Made by a program: the position numbers and the translations under genes
Shown: piece after piece, positions 1-7,224 of the stretch
How positions within the stretch are numbered: position 1 is the stretch's first letter
Layout: each line of letters starts with the position of its first letter
The notes under the pieces: model-generated
Told to the model about the DNA's origin: nothing
The model's input: the letters and a program-made list of their open reading frames with translations, nothing else
The model's database searches: none
DNA from: Streptococcus orisratti DSM 15617
GTDB lineage: Bacteria > Bacillota > Bacilli > Lactobacillales > Streptococcaceae
Length of the DNA stretch: 64,000 nt
Direction of reading: 5' to 3'
Assembly (NCBI RefSeq): GCF_000380105.1
Contig: NZ_KB904482.1
Coordinates: forward strand, 178-64,177

Positions 1-2
1 TA

Positions 3-641
3 TCACACTGGTTAAAATTTTTATCAGATTTACCAGATACACGAGCTAATCGTAGGTTCAAAGTCATTTGCAACACCCTACTTGCTTCAGCTTGCCGTAT
101 CAATGAATTGCTAGCATTGGAGATTCATGATTTAGATATAGAAACCAATGAAATTGTCGTAAATAAAACTCTAATGTGGAAAAGGGCAAATAAAAAGCTA
201 GGTTTAAAGGGTGAGATGGTTTGTAAACCAACTCCAAAAACCGACGCTGGAAATAGGCGAATTCCTGTTCCTAATGAAATAATTGTTACTTTAGTTAATT
301 TTCACAATGAGATGAATGCTTATTTTGAAAAACATGGCTTACCCAAATCTGATTTAATTTTCCCAACAATTTATGGAAACTATATGTGCGATAGAAATGA
401 GCGTGCTACACTCAAGAAGCGCCTGTCCTCACTAGGATTGCCTGATTATGGTTTTCACTTATTCCGTCACACTCACGCTTCTTTGATGTTAAATGCTGGA
501 GCAAACTGGAAAGAATTGCAAATCAGAATGGGACATAAGTCTATCACGACGACAATGGACACCTATGCTGAATTGGCACCTAAGCAAAAATTTAGAGCAG
601 TGGATATTTATCTTGATAAAGTTTCAAAATTAACAGCTTGA
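3..641 (+). CDS. Tyrosine recombinase/phage-type integrase, C-terminal part (runs off the left edge)
   Basis: The frame is open from the first bases, so the gene starts outside the window; 212 residues are visible. This is the catalytic domain of a lambda-type tyrosine integrase, which breaks and rejoins DNA at att sites. The box I arginine lies in ACRINELLAL (about visible residue 32), the H-x-x-R box is HLFRH (152-155), the box II histidine is in MGHKS (178) and the nucleophilic tyrosine is in MDTYAELAP (188). All four are present, so the domain looks intact. It presumably belongs to a prophage, ICE or satellite to the left. The 3' flank from 641 to 1250 holds only debris, consistent with an element edge. 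I cannot identify the att core. Confidence 0.85.
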   Translation, partial: SHWLKFLSDLPDTRANRRFKVICNTLLASACRINELLALEIHDLDIETNEIVVNKTLMWKRANKKLGLKGEMVCKPTPKTDAGNRRIPVPNEIIVTLVNFHNEMNAYFEKHGLPKSDLIFPTIYGNYMCDRNERATLKKRLSSLGLPDYGFHLFRHTHASLMLNAGANWKELQIRMGHKSITTTMDTYAELAPKQKFRAVDIYLDKVSKLTA

Positions 642-1254
642 TTTATCTCTACATTTTTCTCTACACATTAGATACGACTCGTTCTCAAACCTTGATTTAA
701 CAGGGTTTACAACCGCTAAAATAGACATTATTAGACCTTTACTGATCTAACATGACTTTTCCCCTTTTATTTTTAGTGTACCATAGAAAAAAACTAACCT
801 ACCACAAAACGTGATAGGTTAGTTAACTTAATGACATTGGGCACAGATCCAGCCTTTTCTTAACTGTTGAGGTATTGTTGGTCACGTTCAGGGATATTTC
901 TTGGTCGGAGCGGTAACGCTCGGCCCGAACCATCAAACCATATTTTTCCCTCAGGTCTAAGATGACCTGCATCATGGGGAGACATGGTGCAGGCTGTCCG
1001 CTTTGTCATACAATATCCTGATTGTAGGAACACTAGTTATCAACGCTAAAGATACCATTGTCTCTATTCTACAAAATATGACTAGGCCTATCAATTATAA
1101 GATCTAGCAAAATTGAAAATTACAGATGAACAATATGGGGAGACTTTACATCTATGGAAAAGAAGCCTCAATTATCCAAATTATTGTATTTGTAGGAGTT
1201 TGTCTACGTTCCAACATCTTCATACAAAGGTGTCTTTATCTAGCCCTAAAATGA
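642..1254. other. Gene-poor stretch with coding debris beside the integrase
   Basis: No intact gene is convincing here. A short reverse frame, roughly 826-1000, contains VILDLREKYGLMVRAERY and ends in TAA just before a hairpin. It looks like the tail of a lost gene, but I cannot name the family. A rightward frame near 1020-1100 (GTLVINAKDTIVSIL) is likewise a fragment. GC is locally higher than in the neighbours (900-1010). Best read as remnants left by integration or deletion. Confidence 0.4.
786..824 (-). terminator. Intrinsic terminator (leftward)
   Basis: Perfect 10-bp arms AACTAACCTA (792-801) and TAGGTTAGTT (815-824), with an inner CAC/GTG pairing. On the reverse strand the hairpin is followed by a run of about eight T. 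It would end a leftward transcript, although only a gene remnant now lies upstream of it. Confidence 0.6.
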
Positions 1255-1884
1255 TTATTTGTTCAACCCAGTTTGACTTTTTTGAGTCAACGCATCGTTT
1301 TCAAAACTTAGTGTGATACTAGCTGAACGACTTTGGTCAGAATTTGATTCTGATTTAAATCCGCTAACCCACATTGCTTGTAGTTCTACCTTATCAGAAG
1401 AAGCTGCTTGAGAAAAATCATCAGGTTCTCCTAAAATCTCAATTGCTTGTTTAAAAGTCATTCCATTTTCAAGTTTGTCATACATTTTCTGATCAATAGT
1501 AGCTTTTCGCGAAAAAACAAAGTTTGAAATAGAGCGAGCAATAGAACTATTTTCAAATAATTGAACTGTTACCACAACAGAGTCAAAGTTCCATGTATAA
1601 GAATCCAATGTTACATCGCCAGCGGGAGTCTGACTTTGAGAAGTTGGCTCACCGTACATCGCTTTTAATTCTTCAAGGGTTGTACCTCCCTTAAATTCAT
1701 TGGCAGCCTGAGCAAGAACAATTTTATTGAAATTAAGTCGAACATCCTCATGTTCAGTTTTTGAACTGGAAGTTAACAATTCAGTATCGGAGCTAGGTGA
1801 AGTAGCCTCCTTATTTTTGTTAGAGCAGGCGGTGAGACTAATTAGTAAGAGACTCAATGTCACGAGATAAAATCCTTTTTTCAC
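1255..1884 (-). CDS. DUF3862-type lipoprotein
   Basis: A 209-residue exported lipoprotein. It has a short basic N-terminus, a hydrophobic stretch and a lipobox LTAC with Cys20 as the lipidation site, then a Ser/Thr-rich linker. Two similar modules follow (about 62-135 and 135-205), each opening with a G-x-T-x-x-x-(L/A)-x-x-x-(Y/L)-G-(E/P)-P pattern (GTTLEELKAMYGEP and GMTFKQAIEILGEP). This is the SmpA/OmlA or BLIP-like fold seen in streptococcal DUF3862 proteins. The start is GTG with AAAGGA upstream on the reverse strand. Function is unknown; a role in envelope protein interaction is inferred from the fold only. Confidence 0.75.
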   Translation of the reverse strand: MKKGFYLVTLSLLLISLTACSNKNKEATSPSSDTELLTSSSKTEHEDVRLNFNKIVLAQAANEFKGGTTLEELKAMYGEPTSQSQTPAGDVTLDSYTWNFDSVVVTVQLFENSSIARSISNFVFSRKATIDQKMYDKLENGMTFKQAIEILGEPDDFSQAASSDKVELQAMWVSGFKSESNSDQSRSASITLSFENDALTQKSQTGLNK

Positions 1885-1940
1885 TTGATTTTCCTTTTTA
1901 ATCTTTTTTTTTATTGTATCATATTTGAAGAGTGACAGAG

Positions 1941-2636
1941 CTATTTTAGGATAATTTGTGCAACGATTGGGCTAACTAGGACATAAGTCATCCCCGTGAT
2001 ACCGATAGCTAACCCAGCCATTGCTCCCTCAACACGACCATATTTTAAAGCAGTTCCTGTTCCAATAGCATGCCCTGTTCCACCTAGGGCTAGTCCGATG
2101 GCAACAGGATCATCAATTTTTAATAGGGAGAGAAAGACTGGTCCCAAGACACTTGTTAGGATGCCAGTAATCACAACGACAACTAAGGTAATTGTTGTAA
2201 TTCCTCCCATTTTATCGGTAATCCCAATTGCCATAGCTGTTGTCACCGACTTAGGGAAAAGAGAAATGGCAAGGAAATATTTCATCCCAAAGAGTTTGGC
2301 AATAAAAGCCGTAAAACTAGTGTTAATGACACAAGAGATAAGAATACCAAGTAAAATACTCCTAATATGATGTTTCATCAAATGAAAGGAGCGATAGAGA
2401 GGAATTCCGAGAGCAACTGTTGACGGTACAATTAACATATTGAGATAACTGCCACCAACATAATAATCCTTGTAAGAAATGCCAGTTGTTTTTAGAAAAA
2501 TAATGATAAAAGCAGTGGCCAAGAGGAGTGGTGTTGTAATTGGATGAGGAAATCGTCGAAAAATTAGTATTCCAAATAGATAGGCTAAGATGGATAACAT
2601 AATACCAAAAATAGGATTAGAAAAAAGTTCAGTCAT
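1941..2636 (-). CDS. lrgB: LrgB family murein-hydrolase export regulator
   Basis: A polytopic membrane protein with repeated hydrophobic segments and the small-residue-rich C-terminus typical of LrgB/CidB (GLALGGTGHAIGTGTAL). It works with LrgA to modulate autolysin activity, cell death and probably pyruvate or small-molecule flux. I chose the ATG at 2636 (MTELFSNPIF) because AAGGAG sits seven bases upstream. A longer frame back to 2711 would run deep into lrgA. lrgB overlaps the end of lrgA by eight bases, so translation is likely coupled. Confidence 0.85.
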   Translation of the reverse strand: MTELFSNPIFGIMLSILAYLFGILIFRRFPHPITTPLLLATAFIIIFLKTTGISYKDYYVGGSYLNMLIVPSTVALGIPLYRSFHLMKHHIRSILLGILISCVINTSFTAFIAKLFGMKYFLAISLFPKSVTTAMAIGITDKMGGITTITLVVVVITGILTSVLGPVFLSLLKIDDPVAIGLALGGTGHAIGTGTALKYGRVEGAMAGLAIGITGMTYVLVSPIVAQIILK

Positions 2637-3009
2637 GACGTGCTCCTTTGTCAATATAGTCTCCTTCGAAATTTTTCTTAATGATTTGAACAACGAAACC
2701 AATGACAGCAATATTGATGAAAATGGCTGCTAAAATTATCAATGAGATAGGAAGTAAGTAAGGTTTGATATCTGAAAATTTTTCCATAATACCTACCGCT
2801 GCAGGCAAGAAGAGAATGGTCATATTAGCCAATAAAAAATCACCAACTAGAGTAATATGTCTAAGACGAATGATTTTAAATTCTAAGGCTAGAAATAGCA
2901 AAGTTAGTCCAATAATACTTCCTGGCACAGGAAGGTGAAAAATGGATGAAATAGCTTCTCCAAGAAAGGAGAAGACAAGAATAATCATAAATTGAACGTA
3001 TAATTTCAT
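2629..3009 (-). CDS. lrgA: LrgA/CidA family holin-like protein
   Basis: A 126-residue protein with four hydrophobic segments and the family signature FSFLGEAISSIFHLPVPGSI near the N-terminus, the classic CidA/LrgA pattern (P-x-P-G-x-I-x-G). It is a holin-like partner of LrgB in the control of murein hydrolases and carbon overflow. A good AAGGAG lies upstream of the ATG. It is the first gene of a two-gene reverse operon. No LytTR operator was recognised with confidence in the upstream gap. Confidence 0.85.
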   Translation of the reverse strand: MKLYVQFMIILVFSFLGEAISSIFHLPVPGSIIGLTLLFLALEFKIIRLRHITLVGDFLLANMTILFLPAAVGIMEKFSDIKPYLLPISLIILAAIFINIAVIGFVVQIIKKNFEGDYIDKGARHD

Positions 3010-3504
3010 ATAAAACTCCTTCGTTTATAAGTCTACTACTCTACTTATTTTTTTCAAGCACCTGAAACGTTTACATGAAAAACTTTCTGAAAAATTTGAA
3101 ATAAACAGGCAATTTACAGAAAATATAACAGTATTCACCCAAAAAATAAAACGAATCTGTTCCTCAAAACCATCACCACGAAAATAGTAGTAGGAAGGTC
3201 GTAGTACTATCAAAAATGAAAGAGAAAGTCTGTTCATTTCACTGATTTAAACTTGCTAAAACCATATATCCTGTTCAATATGCCATTGTCACCGAATCTT
3301 AGAACCTGTATTCACAGTTCAGCACTCTCATCTCTTATATAAAAGCACTTCACTTGTAAATACAGGTTATTAGTGCATTAAGATAAGATTTACTTTTAAG
3401 TATAAAATAAATCAGCAAATGGCTTGACTTTTTGGTAACATTTTTGTATCGTTTAAATGGTACAAATGTTTTTACTTATTTAATATATCAGAAGGAGGCA
3501 CCGT
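3010..3504. other. Intergenic gap between divergent lrgA and the GntR operon
   Basis: About 495 bases without a convincing gene. It contains promoters for both sides and a short terminally inverted repeat element (3299-3368, listed separately). A 70-codon reverse frame inside it has no recognisable motif, no good ribosome site and biased composition; I do not call it. Confidence 0.5.
3299..3368. repeat. Short (about 70 bp) internally deleted copy of an AGAACCTGTATT-ended repeat
   Basis: Begins TTAGAACCTGTATTCACAGT and ends TTGTAAATACAGGTT, so the ends are imperfect inverted repeats. The same left end occurs at 6489 and 16564, where it opens elements of about 250 bp. This copy keeps the two ends but lacks the 102-base core, as expected for an internally deleted MITE-like element. 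Confidence 0.6.
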
Positions 3505-3873
3505 ATGTCCTGGAAATTTGATGAAAAATCGCCGATTTATGCACAAATTGCGCAGCATGTTAAAATGCAAATTATCAGTCAAGAAATCAAAAGTGGCGAG
3601 CAACTTCCGACTGTTCGTGAGTTAGCAGAGATTGCCGGAGTTAACCCTAACACCATGCAACGTGCTTTCTCAGAACTAGAACGCGAAGGTATGGTCTATT
3701 CACAAAGAACGTCTGGTCGATTTGTAACAGATGATACAGAAATTATTGCACAAAAACGTAAAGAAGTAGCTGAATTAGAACTGAGAAATTTTGTTGACAA
3801 TATGGCCAAGATTGGTTTTGACACTCAAGATATCCCCTCAATACTAGAAACTTATCTCAAGGAGGTTGACTAA
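3505..3873 (+). CDS. GntR family regulator, YtrA type
   Basis: A 122-residue DNA-binding protein with an N-terminal winged helix (SPIYAQIAQHVKMQII, then LPTVRELAEIAGVNPNTMQRAFSELEREGM) and a short alpha-helical tail without a sugar or fatty-acid effector domain. That is the architecture of the YtrA subfamily, whose members repress the ABC exporter operon they head. AGGAGG lies just upstream of the ATG. The stop is one base before the ABC ATPase start, so it is the first gene of a three-gene operon and probably autoregulatory. Confidence 0.85.
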   Translation: MSWKFDEKSPIYAQIAQHVKMQIISQEIKSGEQLPTVRELAEIAGVNPNTMQRAFSELEREGMVYSQRTSGRFVTDDTEIIAQKRKEVAELELRNFVDNMAKIGFDTQDIPSILETYLKEVD

Positions 3874-3874
3874 G

Positions 3875-4573
3875 ATGACCCAACTTTTGCAACTACATCA
3901 TGTCACAAAATCATATAAAAAACAAGTTGTGATCGATGATTTGAGCCTTACTTTGCCAACTGGAAAGATTATAGGTTTGCTTGGTTCAAACGGTAGTGGT
4001 AAGACTACTTTGATAAAATTAATTAATGGCTTGCTACAACCGGATTCAGGGGATATTGTTATTGATGGTTACCGTCCTTCTATTGAAACAAAAAAGATTA
4101 TTTCTTATCTCCCAGACACAACTTACTTTAGAGATTGGATGAAAATTAAAGATATTATTGACTATTTTGAGGATTTTTATGATGATTTCTCTCGTGAAAA
4201 AGCCAATTGTCTGTTGAAAGATTTAGATTTAGATCCTAATGCACAATTGAAAAATCTTTCTAAGGGAAATAAGGAAAAAGTTCAGCTCATCCTTGTCATG
4301 AGTCGTCAAGCAAAATTGTATATTCTAGATGAGCCGATTGGAGGAGTTGATCCTGCAGCGCGTGACTATATTTTGCGCACAATAATAAACAACTATTCTG
4401 AAGATGCATCAGTGATTATTTCAACTCATCTCATTGCAGATATTGAGTCAGTTCTTGATGAAGTCATCTTCCTTAAAGAAGGACGGATAATTTTGCAAGG
4501 AAATGCAGATGATATACGTGAAGAATATGGCGAGTCAATTGATTCGCTGTTTCGTGATAAGTACAGGGTATAG
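3875..4573 (+). CDS. ABC transporter ATP-binding protein (YtrB-like)
   Basis: A 232-residue ATPase with Walker A GSNGSGKT (37-44), signature LSKGNKEK and Walker B LYILDEPIGGVDP, followed by an ISTH switch motif. Start chosen at 3875 because AAGGAGG sits nine bases upstream; the TTG at 3866 lies within this region. It pairs with the next gene, an ABC-2-like permease, and with the YtrA-type regulator. Such modules respond to cell-wall stress in Bacillus; the substrate here is unknown. Confidence 0.85.
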   Translation: MTQLLQLHHVTKSYKKQVVIDDLSLTLPTGKIIGLLGSNGSGKTTLIKLINGLLQPDSGDIVIDGYRPSIETKKIISYLPDTTYFRDWMKIKDIIDYFEDFYDDFSREKANCLLKDLDLDPNAQLKNLSKGNKEKVQLILVMSRQAKLYILDEPIGGVDPAARDYILRTIINNYSEDASVIISTHLIADIESVLDEVIFLKEGRIILQGNADDIREEYGESIDSLFRDKYRV

Positions 4574-4582
4574 GAGGATAAT

Positions 4583-5338
4583 ATGTTTGCAAAACTCTTA
4601 AAATACGAATTCAAGTATGTGGGAAAGTGGTATTTTGCCTTAAATAGTGCAATCCTTGTTATTGCTCCCATTTTAGGATTTTTCTTAAAATCGCTGATGG
4701 AACGAACAGATAATTTGACTTCGTCTATTATTCCTTTCTCCTTATTTTTAATTTTAGGTGCTTTAATTGCAAGTTCGTGGGCGGCGACCATATTCATTAT
4801 CATCAAACGCTTCTATAACAATATTTTTGGTAGAGAAGGTTACCTAACATTAACCCTACCAGCCTCGATTCACCAGATTATCTTATCTAAGTTAGTAGCA
4901 TCAATAATTTGGAGTTTCTTCAATGCTCTGGTTATTATCATCGCAATTTTATTGGTTGTCATTCCTTCTGTAGGTGTTAAAGAACTGTTGATTGTCTTAC
5001 CTTATATCCATGAAATATTTCCTGAAAGCAATACGTTTTTCTTCAGTTTATATGTGCTACTATCTGCTATTGCAGGAACCTTGATGATTTACCTAGCCAT
5101 AGCTTTAGGACAATTATTTACTGATCGTCGTGTGTTAATGGGCTTTGTTTTCTATGTCGTCTTAGCCATTTTGCTTTCTATTCTGTCAGTGATGTTTGTT
5201 GATAATAATCTTCTCATCAATGACCAAATTTATTCTACACGATTTTATTATTACTACTTTGTGCAGTTTATCGTTGAGATTGCTATTTTTTACAGTGGCA
5301 CATACTTTATTATCAAGAATAAATTAAATATTCAATAA
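4583..5338 (+). CDS. ABC transporter permease of the GntR-linked exporter
   Basis: A 251-residue integral membrane protein with about six hydrophobic segments. It begins with the cytoplasmic MFAKLLKYEFKYVGK element typical of ABC-2 permeases that partner single ATPases. It starts nine bases after the ATPase stop and has its own AGGAGG. It ends just before a strong bidirectional terminator. The substrate cannot be told from the sequence. Confidence 0.75.
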   Translation: MFAKLLKYEFKYVGKWYFALNSAILVIAPILGFFLKSLMERTDNLTSSIIPFSLFLILGALIASSWAATIFIIIKRFYNNIFGREGYLTLTLPASIHQIILSKLVASIIWSFFNALVIIIAILLVVIPSVGVKELLIVLPYIHEIFPESNTFFFSLYVLLSAIAGTLMIYLAIALGQLFTDRRVLMGFVFYVVLAILLSILSVMFVDNNLLINDQIYSTRFYYYYFVQFIVEIAIFYSGTYFIIKNKLNIQ

Positions 5339-5340
5339 AA

Positions 5341-5380
5341 AAAGCCATCAGATGTGTTAATCCATGTCTGATGGTGTTTT
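5341..5380. terminator. Bidirectional intrinsic terminator
   Basis: Arms CCATCAGA (5345-5352) and TCTGATGG (5367-5374), with a T-rich tail on the right and an A-run on the left. It can therefore end both the rightward ABC operon and the leftward TVP38 gene. Confidence 0.7.
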
Positions 5381-5992
5381 CTATTTTAAAAATATTTTAA
5401 CTAAATCACCGCCGAAGATCCAAAGGTAACTATAACCAATGATAGATAGCGGTTTTGCAATGATGTTGATAATCATGAACTTTCGGAACGACATTTGTGT
5501 CAATCCAGTAATCATGACCATGACATCTGCTGGAGAAATAGGAGAAGCCATGCAAAAAATGAAGAATCGCTCATAACCAGGAGTTTCTAGTTTCGCTTCG
5601 TAGCGATAAAAAGTTTCTTCTGATACAAAAAGAAGAATGAACTTTCGGCCAAAGATACGAACCAATTGAAAAAGAATACCACTCCCCACTAGGATACCTA
5701 TGTAGTTATAGATAAAACCCAAAACTGGACCAAAAATAAGAAAACCAGCGATGGTTGTAACTCCCCCAGGTATAACTGGAAAGACAACTTGTATAATCTG
5801 AATCAAGATAAAAACAAGTGGTCCCCAAAAACGATAGTGCTTAACAAGACTTTTCAATTCATTACTGTCATTAAGTATGCCCTGACGGTAGAGCCAGATA
5901 ACAAAAACGCCTGAGGCAATGAGTGCTAATACTCCCAAAACTTTAATGACTTTTTGCCAAAATAGATAACGTTGTGACAATTTCATTTTCAT
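5381..5992 (-). CDS. TVP38/TMEM64 (DedA-like) membrane protein
   Basis: A 203-residue multi-spanning protein with the VTT/SNARE-associated domain. Signs are the FPVIPGGVTTIAGFLIFGPVLGF motif region, a glycine-rich re-entrant segment and a second half with SPISPADVMVMITGLT. DedA/VTT proteins act in lipid carrier or phospholipid scrambling and in membrane homeostasis; the exact role of this one is unknown. The start has only a weak ribosome site. The gene is monocistronic and convergent with the ABC operon. Confidence 0.75.
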   Translation of the reverse strand: MKMKLSQRYLFWQKVIKVLGVLALIASGVFVIWLYRQGILNDSNELKSLVKHYRFWGPLVFILIQIIQVVFPVIPGGVTTIAGFLIFGPVLGFIYNYIGILVGSGILFQLVRIFGRKFILLFVSEETFYRYEAKLETPGYERFFIFCMASPISPADVMVMITGLTQMSFRKFMIINIIAKPLSIIGYSYLWIFGGDLVKIFLK

Positions 5993-6021
5993 GCTTCTAT
6001 CATAACATATCTACTATTTTT

Positions 6022-6050
6022 TTGCTATTTGAAACATTATTTGCTATAAT
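6022..6050 (+). promoter_or_regulatory. ssrA promoter
   Basis: TTGCTA (6022-6027), a 17-base spacer and TATAAT (6045-6050). The start would fall near 6057, a short distance before the mature tmRNA end at 6082. Confidence 0.6.
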
Positions 6051-6081
6051 GTACAGGTGAGTGTATCACATTGTCTTGTCT

Positions 6082-6427
6082 GGGGTCGTTACGGATTCGA
6101 CAGGCATTATGAGGCATATTTTGCGACTCGTGTGGCGACGTAAACGCTCAGTTAAATATAACTGCAAAAAATACAAACTCTTACGCTTTAGCTGCCTAAA
6201 AACCAGCGGGCGTGACTTCTGTTGACTTATCTGTGGTTAGCTAGAGGTCTTATTATTAGCAGATTACGTTTGGTTATTGCCTAGCTGACCAAAAAGAGAT
6301 TGATAGGCTCGCTGTGACAAGGGTTGAGTTATGTGTCGTGTCTCAGTTAAATCAAATGCATAACCTATGGTTGTAGACAAATATGTTGGCAGGTGTTTGG
6401 ACGTGGGTTCGACTCCCACCGGCTCCA
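6082..6427 (+). ncRNA. ssrA: Transfer-messenger RNA (tmRNA)
   Basis: The 5' end GGGGTCGTTACGGATTCGAC and the 3' end GGTTCGACTCCCACCGGCTCC form the tRNA-like acceptor and T arms; GGGGTCG pairs with CGGCTCC. The resume codon and tag lie at 6164-6199 and translate to AKNTNSYALAA followed by TAA, the usual streptococcal tag. The discriminator A is at 6427 and CCA is not encoded. With SmpB it rescues stalled ribosomes and marks the peptide for proteolysis. SmpB is not in this window. Confidence 0.97.
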
Positions 6428-6448
6428 TTTAAGGTTTTTAAAACTTCT

Positions 6449-6475
6449 AAACCCTTTTAGTTAAAGGGTTTTTTG
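6449..6475 (+). terminator. tmRNA terminator
   Basis: AACCCTTT (6450-6457) and AAAGGGTT (6463-6470) around a five-base loop, followed by a T run. Confidence 0.85.
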
Positions 6476-7224
6476 CTTATATTTGTTTTAGAACCTGTAT
6501 TCACAGTTCATACTCTTCGAAAATCAAAATTATCCGTTGTCAACTTGCCTTGATGAACTCAAGTTCTATCGTCGGCTTCGTTTCCTAGGCTACTTTTGAT
6601 TTTCATTGAGTATCAGCGCTTCTATCCAAGGCTAGTTTTGAGTTACTCATCCGTAGTTTTTTTCAAAATACAGTCAATATTCTCTCCAAAAACTGCCTTG
6701 ATTAGCGAAAAACTATCTTTTATCTATAAGCACTTCGCTTGTTAGGTATCGGGTCTTAAAAATGGAAGTGGGAAAATGCGGAGTTTAGAGAAAGTTGATA
6801 TTTTGTATTTTTTTCTAATCTTCTCAAAGTCTAGCGCTGTTAGATGACCTCTAATCAGTGGAAAATGATTTGCTTTTTCTACAATTTGGCACATTTCATA
6901 GTATAATAAAGATGTTGATATACAAAAAGAGTAGAAGATAGTACTTGTTACTTTCTTAATGTCATACAATTAAAAGCAGTCTTCACATTTAATGAAAATT
7001 AAATCAAGTTAACAGGGTCTGAATTTGGTTTTTGAAGAGTATCAGTTGAAATGCTATTACCCTTCACCTAGGCTCAAGTAAAATTTGTGAGTGAATTCTT
7101 TTATTTTTGTTAAAGGATGAAATAGCCTACTTGTGTGCGAATACAATCAAGATTGACCAGTGTACAAGGAAATGATTTTCAGATATTGAACTAAATAGAT
7201 ATAACTAATCGAGAAGGAGAAATT
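6476..7224. other. Long non-coding gap before dnaE
   Basis: About 750 bases. The first third is a repeat element (6488-6740). The rest holds AT-rich sequence with no supported gene. The 75-codon reverse frame at 6742-6969 has no motif, no plausible ribosome site and partly derives from the repeat edge, so I leave it out. The dnaE ribosome site (GAAGGAGAAATT) closes the gap. Confidence 0.5.
6488..6740. repeat. Repeat element, copy A (about 250 bp, with a 102-bp core)
   Basis: Starts TTAGAACCTGTATTCACAGT and ends near the CACTTCGCTTGTT sequence. The core 6511-6612, bounded by TACTCTTCGAAAATCAAA and TTTTCATTGAGTA, is the exact reverse complement of 16615-16716. The outer flanks also match copy B in reverse, including AAACTGCCTTGATTAG and ATTCTCTCCAAAAACTG. 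No protein is encoded, so this is a small non-autonomous repeat of the streptococcal BOX/RUP kind, family not named here. Confidence 0.8.

Noticed and set aside
1113-1316. 67-codon forward frame near the integrase
   Set aside because: Overlaps the end of the real reverse lipoprotein gene and has no family features.
3025-3237. 70-codon reverse frame upstream of lrgA
   Set aside because: No ribosome site at a sensible distance, no motif, and it occupies the promoter region of two divergent units.
6742-6969. 75-codon reverse frame before dnaE
   Set aside because: Partly made of repeat-edge sequence, no motif, no ribosome site.
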